The notes under the pieces were generated by a model. It ran no database searches. It had not been told where the DNA came from and saw only the letters and a program-made list of their open reading frames with translations. 64,000 nucleotides of DNA from the NCBI RefSeq assembly GCF_003480255.1, contig NZ_QUIN01000007.1, positions 14,438 to 78,437 of the forward strand, in the 5' to 3' direction. Made by a program: the position numbers and the translations under genes. Shown in pieces: positions 1-9,378 of this stretch. Origin of the DNA: Erysipelatoclostridium sp. AM42-17 (GTDB taxonomy: Bacteria > Bacillota_I > Bacilli_A > Erysipelotrichales > Coprobacillaceae). How positions within the stretch are numbered: position 1 is the stretch's first letter; every line of letters begins with the position of its first letter.

Positions 1-1317
1 TTTTTTATACCAGTAGAAACTCTTCTTTTTATAACGTTTCATATCTTTTAAATCTTTATCTTCTCTATTAACATAGATTGTTCCATAACGTTTAGACATT
101 TCTCCTTGCGAAGATAAAATATCAATAGGACCCCACATTAAGTATCCTCGACAATCGACTCCTTCATCAATCGCTAATGAAATTTGTTCAATATGATCTT
201 TCATATAATTAATACGATCATCATCTTCAACAGTACCATTTACTAATTGATCACGCATACCAAAACCATTTTCAACAACCATGACTGGTAAACGATATCT
301 CGCATAAATATCTCTTAAACCAATTCTTAAACTTAATGGATCAATTTGCCAACCCCATTCACTGGCTTTTAAATAAGGGTTTACTGCTGCCTTAGCATTA
401 CCATTCATATCCATGCTTAATTTACCATACGATGCTACTGTAGAGAAATAATAAGATAATGATAACCAATCACAAGTATTATTCTTTAATAATTCTAAAT
501 CACCCGGTTCCATCTCTGGCATTTTATTTTCATTTTTCATCTTAGCTAACATATAAGAAGAATATTCACCATAAGTAAACATTTCAAAATACATATCCGT
601 TACTGCCATTTGATTACGGGCTTCTAATTCATCTAATGGATTACATGTTGCTGCATAATGAGGAATATAGATGACCATTCCCAGTACAATAGCATCTTTA
701 ATAGTGTGTACTTTTTCCACTACTTTAGCATGTGCAACAAAAGTATTATGTACTAATTGATTAATAAAGAGTTGTTCATCACATCCAGTAGGACATACGG
801 CTCCATAAGCTATTTTTTTACTACCAATTAAACCAATTGAATTTTGTTCATTAAATGAAATCCATTTTTTAACACGATCACCATAACGATCAATCATTTT
901 ATCAGCAAACTTCACAAATAAATCTACCACTTTACGACTATAAAAACCATTATACTTCTTCATTAATACTTGAGGCATTTCAAAATGATATAAAGAACAC
1001 ATTGGTTCCATACCATGTTTAATCATTGAATCAATGAAATCATCATAGAATTGCATGGCCTCTTCACTGAAATGTTCTCCATCGGGACATACACGAGACC
1101 AATCTATAGAAAAACGATAACTTGTAAATCCCATTTCTTCAAATAATGCAAAATCTTCATCATAACGATGAAAACTATCAATACCATCCTTAAAATCACT
1201 ATGTTCTGGTTTTGGAAATAAATCACAAACGGCAGGTGATTTTCCACAAGCTGTATAAGCTCCTTCACTTTGGTGAGCAGTTACTGCTCCACCCCATAAA
1301 AATCCTTCTTGAAACAT
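1..1317 (-). CDS. 6-phospho-beta-glucosidase, GH1 family (3' end cut by window edge)
   Basis: An open frame runs from ATG at 1317 to the window edge (439 codons, no stop), so the C-terminus is missing. It is a glycoside hydrolase family 1 protein: the start reads MFQEGFLWGGAVTAHQSEG, the acid/base motif SFNEQNS and the nucleophile motif VVENGFG are both present, and near the end the segment SKRYGTIYV matches the phosphate-binding SxxKRYG motif of 6-phospho-beta-glucosidases. It should hydrolyse phosphorylated beta-glucosides after PTS uptake, in the cytoplasm. The start is preceded by AAGGAGGAAAT. A paralogue lies at 20838-22262. The substrate sugar cannot be read from the sequence. Confidence 0.93.
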   Translation of the reverse strand, partial: MFQEGFLWGGAVTAHQSEGAYTACGKSPAVCDLFPKPEHSDFKDGIDSFHRYDEDFALFEEMGFTSYRFSIDWSRVCPDGEHFSEEAMQFYDDFIDSMIKHGMEPMCSLYHFEMPQVLMKKYNGFYSRKVVDLFVKFADKMIDRYGDRVKKWISFNEQNSIGLIGSKKIAYGAVCPTGCDEQLFINQLVHNTFVAHAKVVEKVHTIKDAIVLGMVIYIPHYAATCNPLDELEARNQMAVTDMYFEMFTYGEYSSYMLAKMKNENKMPEMEPGDLELLKNNTCDWLSLSYYFSTVASYGKLSMDMNGNAKAAVNPYLKASEWGWQIDPLSLRIGLRDIYARYRLPVMVVENGFGMRDQLVNGTVEDDDRINYMKDHIEQISLAIDEGVDCRGYLMWGPIDILSSQGEMSKRYGTIYVNREDKDLKDMKRYKKKSFYWYKK

Positions 1318-1400
1318 TTATATTTCCTCCTTGCTTAACATCATAACATGAAATAAAAATGTTGTGAGTTAATCAAGTTAATTCATAATCATGTTTCATA

Positions 1401-1454
1401 AATAAAGAAAAAAGAATAGTATAAATGAAACTTTGTTTCACTTACACTATTCTT
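1401..1454 (-). terminator. Intrinsic terminator of folD-DUF951
   Basis: A long hairpin overlaps the stop of the DUF951 gene. AAGAATAGT (1412-1420) pairs with ACTATTCTT (1446-1454), and inside it TGAAAC (1426-1431) pairs with GTTTCA (1435-1440) around a TTT loop. On the minus strand it is followed by a T-rich tract (complement of 1401-1411). Confidence 0.75.
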
Positions 1455-1644
1455 GATCTTGTGGAATGACCCTCTTTAAACGTTTTTCAAAATCACGTCT
1501 TGAAAACATAACAATGGCCTGACATCCTAAACACTTAATTTTAATATCAGCACCCATTCTGATAATTTGCCATTGATTAGACTTTTTACATGGGTGTGGT
1601 TTTTTCATCTCTACGATATCATGTAATTTATATTCCACAATCAT
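1447..1644 (-). CDS. DUF951 family small protein
   Basis: This 65-residue protein matches the DUF951 family common in Bacillota: N-terminal VEYKLHDIVEMKKPHPC, then NQWQIIRMGADIKIKCLGC and a basic C-terminal part. Cys19, Cys38 and Cys41 are where the family has them and suggest a metal site, though this is unproven. Function is unknown. The ribosome-binding site AGGAGG overlaps the folD stop codon, so the gene is almost certainly translated with folD from one mRNA. Confidence 0.88.
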   Translation of the reverse strand: MIVEYKLHDIVEMKKPHPCKKSNQWQIIRMGADIKIKCLGCQAIVMFSRRDFEKRLKRVIPQDQE

Positions 1645-1649
1645 TCCTC

Positions 1650-2498
1650 CTATTGTTGATGTTGATAAAAGGCTTCTAATGTATTTTGTAATAACATAGT
1701 AATTGTCATGGGTCCAATTCCTCCAGGAACTGGTGTAATCGCATGTACTAAATCTTTAACGTCTTCAAAATCAACATCACCGCATAATTTATTATTTTCA
1801 TCACGGTTGATACCAACATCTAAAACAACCGCACCTTCTTTAACATATTCACTGTTAATCATCTTTGGACGACCTACAGCCGCAATAAGTACATCTGCTC
1901 TTTTACATACTTCTTTTAAATTTTTAGTTCTACTATGAGCAATAGTGACTGTTGCATTTTTTTGTAAACATAATAGAGCTACTGGTTTACCTACAATGTT
2001 ACTTCTTCCTACTACAACAACTTCTTTTCCCGTTAAATCATAATTAATTTCATCTAATAAAACCATCATTCCTTTAGGTGTACAAGGAACTAAGCTTTTT
2101 TGTCCCAAAAATAATTTAGCTACATTTTGTGGATGGAATCCATCAACATCTTTTGATGGATCAATTGCTTCTAATACTTTATCTTCATTAATATGTTTTG
2201 GTAAAGGTAATTGAACAAGAATACCATCTACCGTATCATCTTGATTTAATTGTTCAATTTCCTTTAATAATTCTGCTTCACTAAAAGATGCATCATGTGT
2301 AATCTTTAATGATTCAATGCCAATATAAGCACATCCTCTTTCTTTATTTCTTACATAAACTTGACTTGCTTGATTGTCACCCACCAAAATAACAGCAAGT
2401 TTAGGTAAACGTTGATATTCATCTTTAATTTTTAATACTTCTTCTTTTAATTGATCTTTTATTTTTACTGATATTTCTTTACCACTAATAATCATCAT
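1650..2498 (-). CDS. folD: Bifunctional methylenetetrahydrofolate dehydrogenase / methenyl-THF cyclohydrolase
   Basis: FolD interconverts 5,10-methylene-THF and 10-formyl-THF in cytoplasmic one-carbon metabolism. Its 282 residues are the usual length. Visible signatures are the active-site segment VGDNQASQVYVRNKERGC with Tyr48 and catalytic Lys52, the QLPLPKHI loop, DVDGFHP near residue 120, the Rossmann motif VVVVGRSNIVGKP near 160-172, and TPVPGGIGPMT near the C-terminus. The start ATGATG follows GAGGGGG; either Met may be used. It is the first gene of a two-gene unit with DUF951 downstream. Confidence 0.97.
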   Translation of the reverse strand: MMIISGKEISVKIKDQLKEEVLKIKDEYQRLPKLAVILVGDNQASQVYVRNKERGCAYIGIESLKITHDASFSEAELLKEIEQLNQDDTVDGILVQLPLPKHINEDKVLEAIDPSKDVDGFHPQNVAKLFLGQKSLVPCTPKGMMVLLDEINYDLTGKEVVVVGRSNIVGKPVALLCLQKNATVTIAHSRTKNLKEVCKRADVLIAAVGRPKMINSEYVKEGAVVLDVGINRDENNKLCGDVDFEDVKDLVHAITPVPGGIGPMTITMLLQNTLEAFYQHQQ

Positions 2499-2569
2499 AT
2501 ATCCCCCTCAATTAGATATTATCTAGATTATAATGGAAGCAACTTATAAATTCAACTAATATATCCATA

Positions 2570-3526
2570 CTATTTTGAACATGTCATTTTAGAATGATCA
2601 TGACAATAATCAAAGCGTCCTTCATTTTTTTCTTCTAAAGCTTTAATCATATGATAAGTATATTCATTATAGGGGGTAGGAATATGGAGTTCCTTTCCCA
2701 TTTTTATTAACGCTCCAGAAAACATATCAATTTCCGTTAAACGCTTAGCATCTAAATCTTGTAATGTAGAATAACGAGCCCAAGCAGGAACCTGACTGCC
2801 ATGTTTTGATGATGAATCAGCCTTGGTTAAATCAATTCCTTTAGCATCAGAAATCGCTTCTAATTCTTGACGTAAACCATCTTGAATAAACTTCATATGT
2901 TCACTATCTTGATAACACCCTACACCGACACCTAAAATAGCTTGAGGTAAGTTATTGCATACATTTAAACGAAATTTACTCCATATTTCTTCTTGAATGT
3001 AATCACTTGTTCGATAATGAAGACCTGTATTTTTAAATAATGATGCAATAGCTTGGATACGTTCACTATGATAAGGTTCTTGCTTTTCACCAAAAACAAT
3101 ACCAATCGTTGTTTCTGGATCAAAACGATAGCCATCATCTTTACGTGATGCCACTTTAATTAAAGAATAAATCATATGATTCATTCCTATTCTTTGACCA
3201 ATGATTTCTTCACTATCAACCCCATTCATTAATGACATCACCACAGTATGATCATCTACAACTGTGTTAATTGTATCCAACGTCGATGATAAAGCCCCAT
3301 ACTTTAAACAGACAATAAGCAAATCAACACCATGTGCTTGAGTTGGTGACCATACATTTAAATGATTAATCTGATCATTAATTTTAATACCTTCTTGTTT
3401 TAGACGCTTGGCACGTTCACCTTCTGCAACAACGCCTAGTTGAATATTTGATAATTGACTTAATCCCCAAATCACATAAGAACCTACTGCACCAGCCCCT
3501 AATATCGCTACTGATTTGATTTCCAT
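2570..3526 (-). CDS. 2-dehydropantoate 2-reductase family protein (PanE/ApbA-like)
   Basis: The 318-residue protein has an N-terminal NADP-binding fold with GAGAVGSY (residues 10-17) and the ketopantoate-reductase helical C-terminal domain, including the segment EEIWSKFRLNVCNNLPQAI that carries the family Lys and Asn residues and DLTKADSSSKHGS. The family reduces 2-dehydropantoate to pantoate on the way to CoA. No other pantothenate genes are nearby, and many ApbA-type paralogues act on other 2-keto acids, so the substrate is uncertain. The start follows AAGGGGTGATAAT. The gene stands alone, ahead of folD on the same strand. Confidence 0.85.
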   Translation of the reverse strand: MEIKSVAILGAGAVGSYVIWGLSQLSNIQLGVVAEGERAKRLKQEGIKINDQINHLNVWSPTQAHGVDLLIVCLKYGALSSTLDTINTVVDDHTVVMSLMNGVDSEEIIGQRIGMNHMIYSLIKVASRKDDGYRFDPETTIGIVFGEKQEPYHSERIQAIASLFKNTGLHYRTSDYIQEEIWSKFRLNVCNNLPQAILGVGVGCYQDSEHMKFIQDGLRQELEAISDAKGIDLTKADSSSKHGSQVPAWARYSTLQDLDAKRLTEIDMFSGALIKMGKELHIPTPYNEYTYHMIKALEEKNEGRFDYCHDHSKMTCSK

Positions 3527-3552
3527 ATTATCACCCCTTTTTATTATTTTTT

Positions 3553-3590
3553 AACATAAAAATAAAGTGAGGTAAACCCCACTTTACTAT
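3553..3590 (-). terminator. Intrinsic terminator after the FAD dehydrogenase gene
   Basis: AAAGTG (3564-3569) and CACTTT (3580-3585) pair with an inner GG/CC and a TAAA loop. The hairpin begins just beyond the stop at 3587 and a T-rich stretch follows on the minus strand. Confidence 0.7.
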
Positions 3591-5017
3591 TTATTATTTT
3601 TTAAACTATCTACAATATGTCTTGCGACTAAGATACCATTTGCGCCAGCTTGAGCTAACCCACGAGTTAGACCAGCACCATCACCAGCAACATATAAACT
3701 ATCAATTTCCGATTCAAAACCTTCTCTTACTTTAGGTCTTGCTGAATAGAATTTAGCTTCTACTCCATATAATAAAGTATGTTCATTAGCGATACCTGGT
3801 GTAACATTATCTAAAGCTTCAATCATTTCAATAATTGATTTCATTGTATTATAAGGTAAAACAAGTCCTAAATCCCCTGGTACTGCTTCTGGTAATGTAG
3901 GCACTGTATACCCCTCTTTTAAGCGTTTGTATGTTGTACGACGTCCTCTTTTAATATCTCCATAACGTTGAACAATAACGGAACCATTTGATAATTTATT
4001 AGCTAAACGTGAAATTTCATGTGCAAATTCATTTGGTTCATTAAAAGGTTCACTAAATGTATGAGATACCAGTAAAGCGAAGTTCGTGTTATGACTACCT
4101 AATTTAGGATCATGATAAGCATGTCCATTAGCTAACATTGTTCCACTATGATTTTCAATAACAACATGACCACTAGGATTAGAACAGAAAGTTCTTACTC
4201 TTGTTCCTACTGATGTATTGTAAACAAACTTACCTTCATATAAGTTTTGATTGATTTCATCCATAACAATATTACTTGTTTCTACACGCACACCAATATC
4301 TACTTGGTTATTATATAGTTTTAGATTTTGATGAGATAATACTTTAGATAGCCATGCAGACCCATCTCTACCTGGTGCTAAAACAACTTTTTTAGCATAA
4401 ATCTTTTCATCATTATTTAAAATAATACCTTTTGCTTCATGATCTTCTACAATAATATCTTTGACTGCTGTTTTAAATTGTAAATCCATATGTTCTTTTA
4501 ATTCATTAGACATTTCAGTCATAATTCTTAAGTTTTCTTCCGTACCTAAATGTCTTACTTTTGCTCTTAAAAGTTTTAATCCTACAGCATATCCACGATG
4601 TTCAATCTCTTTAACCTTAGGTGTTGTTGGATCCGTAATTTCTTTAGTCGCACCATGTTTTAAATATAAATTATCAACATAATGAATCACATCTTCAACT
4701 TCTTGATTATCTAAATAATCTGTCAACCAGCCACCAAATTCACTCGTAATATTAAATTTACCATCAGAATAAGCACCAGCACCACCAAATCCAGCAGTAA
4801 TCGAACAAGCAGGTAAACATCCTGGTTCATGATCTTTTACTACAGGACAATGCTTAATTTTTTTATCTTTGATTGGACAATGACGATACATAACATCATG
4901 ACCTTTATCAATTAATAAAACATCTAATTCGGGATTTTTTAAATATAATTCATAACAAGTCATAATCCCTGCTGGCCCAGCGCCAACAACAATAACATCA
5001 TATTTTTCTTTCATCAA
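3587..5017 (-). CDS. NAD(P)/FAD-dependent dehydrogenase (COG2509-like)
   Basis: A 476-residue flavoprotein with the FAD-binding motif VVVGAGPAG at residues 9-17. A Cys-rich stretch around residues 46-72 (CPIKDKKIKHCPVVKDHEPGC) may hold an iron-sulfur cluster or structural metal. The second nucleotide-binding region AKKVVLAPGRDGS and the C-terminal FAD motif LYVAGDGAGLTRGLAQAGANG are also present. This matches the uncharacterised FAD-dependent dehydrogenases related to HI0933/GltD. The reaction is unknown. It has its own ribosome-binding region and terminator, so it is likely monocistronic. Confidence 0.85.
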   Translation of the reverse strand: MMKEKYDVIVVGAGPAGIMTCYELYLKNPELDVLLIDKGHDVMYRHCPIKDKKIKHCPVVKDHEPGCLPACSITAGFGGAGAYSDGKFNITSEFGGWLTDYLDNQEVEDVIHYVDNLYLKHGATKEITDPTTPKVKEIEHRGYAVGLKLLRAKVRHLGTEENLRIMTEMSNELKEHMDLQFKTAVKDIIVEDHEAKGIILNNDEKIYAKKVVLAPGRDGSAWLSKVLSHQNLKLYNNQVDIGVRVETSNIVMDEINQNLYEGKFVYNTSVGTRVRTFCSNPSGHVVIENHSGTMLANGHAYHDPKLGSHNTNFALLVSHTFSEPFNEPNEFAHEISRLANKLSNGSVIVQRYGDIKRGRRTTYKRLKEGYTVPTLPEAVPGDLGLVLPYNTMKSIIEMIEALDNVTPGIANEHTLLYGVEAKFYSARPKVREGFESEIDSLYVAGDGAGLTRGLAQAGANGILVARHIVDSLKNNK

Positions 5018-5092
5018 TAATTAACCATCCTATTCAAATTTCGGTTTAACCCTACGTATTATACGTTAATTATCTAAATTAAGCAATTCTTT

Positions 5093-5686
5093 TTAATAAA
5101 AACTATTTTTATACCAATAGTAATTCAACTGATAACAATATACTTTAGCTCCTTTAGGAACTTTGGTTATTGCTTGATACACACGACAAATATCAACTAT
5201 GCTTGTAGAGATATTAAATATTCCTACAAAAGCAAGCAACATATGTGTTGGATAGACATATCCTAGAATATAGGGAATCAATCCCAAAAGCATAACTGGT
5301 AAACTATTCATTAAAATAAACCTTGTTTTACTCATTGTATCAGTTGAATAAATAAGCAAAGATAACTTTTTTAGATTAGTACAAATATAAATATCATCAT
5401 GATAAAAAAGAATACATGATAAATATTTGATAATCATAGAAAGCATCGTTAATAAAACAAATAAAACTATTTGGTAAATATTTGAATCAATCATATCATC
5501 CCATGTATAAATATAATAAGGTATGTAGAGTAGCACAAAAACCATGATTTCTACTTTGAACAAACGCTTCGACAATGATTTAAAATCACTACTGTGAATT
5601 TCGTCTAAAGGCACAGCGCCATTTTGATGTTTTCCTGGTAAAGATTGTGGATCTTGATTGTAACAGCGAATATGATGAAATTGCAT
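5093..5686 (-). CDS. Membrane protein, DUF3267-like, without the HExxH motif
   Basis: This 197-residue protein has about four hydrophobic segments (near 47-62, 70-92, 125-147 and 150-165). The C-terminal half resembles DUF3267 proteins, including the closing motif VPKGAKVYCYQLNYYWYK. DUF3267 proteins are putative membrane zinc peptidases, but I find no HExxH here, so this copy is probably not catalytic or belongs to a different branch. It has a good ribosome-binding site (AAAGGAGTAAATTT ATG) and no evident operon partner. Confidence 0.5.
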   Translation of the reverse strand: MQFHHIRCYNQDPQSLPGKHQNGAVPLDEIHSSDFKSLSKRLFKVEIMVFVLLYIPYYIYTWDDMIDSNIYQIVLFVLLTMLSMIIKYLSCILFYHDDIYICTNLKKLSLLIYSTDTMSKTRFILMNSLPVMLLGLIPYILGYVYPTHMLLAFVGIFNISTSIVDICRVYQAITKVPKGAKVYCYQLNYYWYKNSFY

Positions 5687-5719
5687 AAATTTACTCCTTT
5701 CCTACTCATTCCATCATAT

Positions 5720-5749
5720 CAAAAAAATCAACCTATTAACAGGTTGATT
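5720..5749 (-). terminator. Intrinsic terminator of MATE gene 1
   Basis: AATCAACCT (5726-5734) pairs with AGGTTGATT (5741-5749) around a 6-nt loop, followed on the minus strand by T7. It overlaps the stop codon of the MATE gene. Confidence 0.8.
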
Positions 5750-7073
5750 AAATAACTTTAAATTGAGTCCATTTATGACTCTTATAACGTAAGAAGAAGA
5801 TGATACCTCGAATAGACCAATCTAAACACATAGCAAGAGCAATACCAATGACTCCCATATTAAAATAAATTGCAAAAATAAGTGAGAATACCAGTCTTCC
5901 ACCAACAGTAGAAGCAATAGAAACAATCATTGTATACTTTACATCTCCAGTAGCTCTTAATCCATTACTCAATGGTCCAGAGAATGGGAAAGCAACAGTA
6001 TTAAAGATATTATGAATAGCAACTAAAATAATAATCAATTCTTTTGTTTTGTCAGATAAAACATAGAAATTCATAAATACTGGTGTAATGGCAAGAATAA
6101 AAGCATTCCATGCGATAGATAAAACTAAAGTGATTTTCATTAACTTCTTAAAATAATAATCAGCTTGATCAATATCACTTGCCCCCATACATTGACCGAC
6201 GACCGTAATAAATACTGGCCCCATAGCCGAACCAACTAAAGCAGCCAATGACCAAATACTTTGAGCTACACCATTTGCAGCAATTTGATATGTACCAAAC
6301 ATCGCTACAACACTACTTAAGGCTACTTTAACGAGTTGGAAAATACCATTTTCAATACCATTAGGAATCGCAATATTTAACATCTTTTTTAATAAAGAAA
6401 AATCAAACTTAAATAACCATTCTTTAACATAATGAGCTTCATATTTTTTATTAAACAATAAGATAGTAATGACAATAGCTGAAAAAGCACGTGCAATAAG
6501 TGAAGGATAAGCAACCCCAGCAACCCCAGCATGAAGCACGAAAACCCCAATCATATTTCCAATAACATTAATAATATTAGAAACAATAGATAAATACATC
6601 GTTGTACTTGTTTTTGTCATACTACGATACATTGCTGCTCCTGCATTGTAAATCGCTAATGCTGGATAAGAGTAAGCTGATATTTTAAGATATGTCATAC
6701 AAGCATCCATCACTGATGTTTCTACTTTTCCAAATAAAAAGGATAATAATGATTGACTGAATATTAAAACCAAAATGCCTAATACAATTGAAAATAGTGT
6801 AGAAAACATGAGTAACTGACTCGATGATTTGACTGTATTATTTTGATCTTTACTTCCTAAATACTGACTAATAACGACTGCCCCGCCTGATGCCAAAGCC
6901 GTAAATAGATAAATAAAAATAGTATTAAAACTATTCACTAAAGATACTCCTGATACTGCGGCTTCACCTACATAACTGACTACAAAAGTATCAATAATTC
7001 CTACTAACATGACTAAAAACTGTTCCATAAATAGAGGAACAATCATATTTCTTAAATCTTTATTACTAAACAC
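5748..7073 (-). CDS. MATE family multidrug/cation efflux transporter
   Basis: The 441-residue protein has the twelve-helix layout of the MATE family in two six-helix halves. The first half begins MIVPLFMEQFLVMLVGIIDTFVVSYVGEAAVSGVSL and the second begins near residue 230 with MLNIAIPNGIENGIFQLVKVALSSVVAMFG. MATE proteins export drugs or metabolites using Na+ or H+ gradients; the substrate cannot be inferred. It is monocistronic with its own terminator. A second MATE gene is at 16778-18133 but is not closely similar. Confidence 0.93.
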   Translation of the reverse strand: MFSNKDLRNMIVPLFMEQFLVMLVGIIDTFVVSYVGEAAVSGVSLVNSFNTIFIYLFTALASGGAVVISQYLGSKDQNNTVKSSSQLLMFSTLFSIVLGILVLIFSQSLLSFLFGKVETSVMDACMTYLKISAYSYPALAIYNAGAAMYRSMTKTSTTMYLSIVSNIINVIGNMIGVFVLHAGVAGVAYPSLIARAFSAIVITILLFNKKYEAHYVKEWLFKFDFSLLKKMLNIAIPNGIENGIFQLVKVALSSVVAMFGTYQIAANGVAQSIWSLAALVGSAMGPVFITVVGQCMGASDIDQADYYFKKLMKITLVLSIAWNAFILAITPVFMNFYVLSDKTKELIIILVAIHNIFNTVAFPFSGPLSNGLRATGDVKYTMIVSIASTVGGRLVFSLIFAIYFNMGVIGIALAMCLDWSIRGIIFFLRYKSHKWTQFKVI

Positions 7074-7154
7074 GCTCTCACCCTCCTTACCTATTATTCT
7101 ATAGATTCTTCTATCAATTACAAATACTTATTAAGTATAACTTATAATGCATTT

Positions 7155-7190
7155 TAGACATAATAAAAGACCCTTAGGGTCTTTATTATT
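7155..7190 (-). terminator. Intrinsic terminator after the LOG-family gene
   Basis: AAAGACCC (7166-7173) pairs with GGGTCTTT (7177-7184), extended by AT pairs, and overlaps the end of the gene at 7186. Confidence 0.7.
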
Positions 7191-7725
7191 TAAGTATGAT
7201 TTCTTTAATCTCTTCTAGATTATCTAAAAAATAGATACCTTCTTGTTTTTCTTTAGTAGAAAGACCTTTTTCAATCATATGATGAAGAAAGGCTTTTAAA
7301 TGATCATAATAACCATTTAAATTATAGAAAATGCAAGGCGCATCTAACTGCTTTAAAGATTTTTTAGACATGATTTCACTAATTTCTTCTAATGTTCCCG
7401 TTCCTCCAGGAAAAGCAATAAAAGCATCACCCAGTTCAATCATTTTCGTTTTTCTTTCAGCCATTGTTTTAACAACATATAATTTGGTAAGACCCTCATA
7501 TTGAACATCTTGATCAACAAAAAATTGAGTTTCTACGCCTTTAGCCTTACCTCCATTTTCCAATACACTTGTTGCAAGATCTCCCATCAAACCAGTTTTA
7601 GAACCACCATAAATAAGAGTATGCCCATTTTGTCCAATCCATTTACCTAACTGACAGACAGTCTCTTTTAATATCGGATCATTTCCTTCACTTGCACCAA
7701 GATAAACAGTTATATTCATATTCAC
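7186..7725 (-). CDS. LOG family protein (TIGR00730; nucleoside 5'-monophosphate phosphoribohydrolase type)
   Basis: At 179 residues this is the usual length for the LOG/TIGR00730 family. It has the Rossmann start ITVYLGASEG, the loop IYGGSKTGLMG near 38-48, the paired RKTKM at 91-95, and the family signature PGGTGTLEEI at 106-115. Characterised members release ribose 5-phosphate from cytokinin or purine nucleotides. The bacterial physiological substrate is often unknown. It is upstream of, and separate from, the MATE gene. Confidence 0.9.
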   Translation of the reverse strand: MNMNITVYLGASEGNDPILKETVCQLGKWIGQNGHTLIYGGSKTGLMGDLATSVLENGGKAKGVETQFFVDQDVQYEGLTKLYVVKTMAERKTKMIELGDAFIAFPGGTGTLEEISEIMSKKSLKQLDAPCIFYNLNGYYDHLKAFLHHMIEKGLSTKEKQEGIYFLDNLEEIKEIILK

Positions 7726-7767
7726 ACCTCCAACTTCTTTATATTATTCTATCATAAATCTTACAAT

Positions 7768-9378
7768 TTATGACTTCATTTCAATGACTTCATCACATAT
7801 TGATAAAGTTGAAGGTCGATGAGTAACTAAAATCAATAATTTGTCTTTTTTTATCTGTGCTAAACTTTTTAAGATTAAGGCTTCATTTAGACTATCTACA
7901 TGACTTGTAGGTTCATCTAATAGAATAATAGAACTCTTTCTTATAAAAGTTCTCGCTAAAGCAATTCTTTGTTTTTGACCACTAGAAAGGTTATCATCAA
8001 AGACTGTTTGATATCCTTGAGGTAGAGTCATGATGTAATCATGAATACATGCTTGTTTACAAGCAAGGATAACATCATCAAGCGTATAAGATTGATTAAA
8101 TAAAGTAATATTATGATAGAGGGTATCATGGAACATAAATGTTTCTTGATCAACATAACTTATGTTTTCTTTTAATACTTCGCTATTAATTTGATGAATA
8201 GAAACTTGATTAAAAGTAATTTGACCTGATGCTTCATAAATACGCATCAATAGTTTTAATAATGTTGATTTCCCACACCCTGAAGGACCAAATATACCAT
8301 AAGTTTTTCCCAATTCAAATCGTCCGTTAAAGTTTTCTAATATCATTTTAGAATGATTTGGATAATGAAAAGAGACATCTTGACATTCAATAGGTAAATT
8401 AAGCTGATTATCTTGATTTGTTATATCATCAACAAGTGGTTGTTCTTCTAAAATGGTCATAATTCTTTTGGCACAAGGTATCAATTGGTTTAAGTTATTG
8501 GCTAGATTGGCTAAAGCCACAGTTGGACCAAACGAACACGATAACGCTAAAATACCCATCACAATATCAAAATAATCATATCCCTGTTGAACTAAAACGG
8601 TACCTAATATGACAGCAACTAACATGACAATCATAATTAATGATTGTGTAAGTTGTTGTTGATAGGTTTGTTTTTTGATGAGTTCTTTATGATTCATTTC
8701 TAATTGTGTTTGTTTTTCTAACATTTGATTTAAACGTTGTGTTTGTTTACCAAATTGAATAAAGTCTTTTTTACAAAGAATACTTTCTAAAATAAAGCTT
8801 TGAAAGGTCCCTTGATTTTGTCGATATTCATCACCTTGATTAACAGATAAATGATAAATCATCATAGGAATACCTATGCCCATTAATAAATAAGCTAATC
8901 CTGTAAGAAACATGATCTGTAAAGAATAATGAGCTATAAAACATAAAACAATTATAGAATAAATGAAGGCTATCATCACCGGGGAAATCGTATGAGCAAA
9001 AAAGACTTCAAGGGTTTCTGTATCACTTGTCAGTGTCGCTATCAAGTTTCCTCTTTCTTTACCATCCAGTTTAGCCACGGCTAGACTTCGTAATTTTTCA
9101 AACATTAAATGACGAATATGAGCCAATACTTTAAAAGCAATATAATGATTACATGCTTGTTCAATATAACGACAAACTCCTCTTAACAATGCAAATAAGA
9201 TAATACAAAACATCACCGTTTTTATTTTTATAAGATGTCCCATTCCAGCTATAGCAATAACAGTTATTCCCCATGCCATGAAATGACCCATCACACCTAA
9301 AATGATAGCTAGTATCATGATGATAAAAAAGGGCTTTACTAGCGTTAATAATTTAATAAGTAATGGTTTTTTATTCAT
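7768..9378 (-). CDS. ABC exporter, fused permease/ATPase, CydC-like subunit
   Basis: A 536-residue half-exporter with six membrane helices in residues 1-300. The ATPase domain has Walker A GPSGCGKST near 363-371, the signature SSGQKQRIAL near 470, and Walker B IILLDEPTS followed by a switch histidine (VTHRPS). It overlaps the upstream partner at 9371-9378, as expected for a heterodimer. The pair resembles CydDC, which exports thiols or haem-related compounds for cytochrome bd assembly, but cydAB are not in the window. It is the last gene of the DUF454-YgbA-ABC-ABC operon. Confidence 0.8.
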   Translation of the reverse strand: MNKKPLLIKLLTLVKPFFIIMILAIILGVMGHFMAWGITVIAIAGMGHLIKIKTVMFCIILFALLRGVCRYIEQACNHYIAFKVLAHIRHLMFEKLRSLAVAKLDGKERGNLIATLTSDTETLEVFFAHTISPVMIAFIYSIIVLCFIAHYSLQIMFLTGLAYLLMGIGIPMMIYHLSVNQGDEYRQNQGTFQSFILESILCKKDFIQFGKQTQRLNQMLEKQTQLEMNHKELIKKQTYQQQLTQSLIMIVMLVAVILGTVLVQQGYDYFDIVMGILALSCSFGPTVALANLANNLNQLIPCAKRIMTILEEQPLVDDITNQDNQLNLPIECQDVSFHYPNHSKMILENFNGRFELGKTYGIFGPSGCGKSTLLKLLMRIYEASGQITFNQVSIHQINSEVLKENISYVDQETFMFHDTLYHNITLFNQSYTLDDVILACKQACIHDYIMTLPQGYQTVFDDNLSSGQKQRIALARTFIRKSSIILLDEPTSHVDSLNEALILKSLAQIKKDKLLILVTHRPSTLSICDEVIEMKS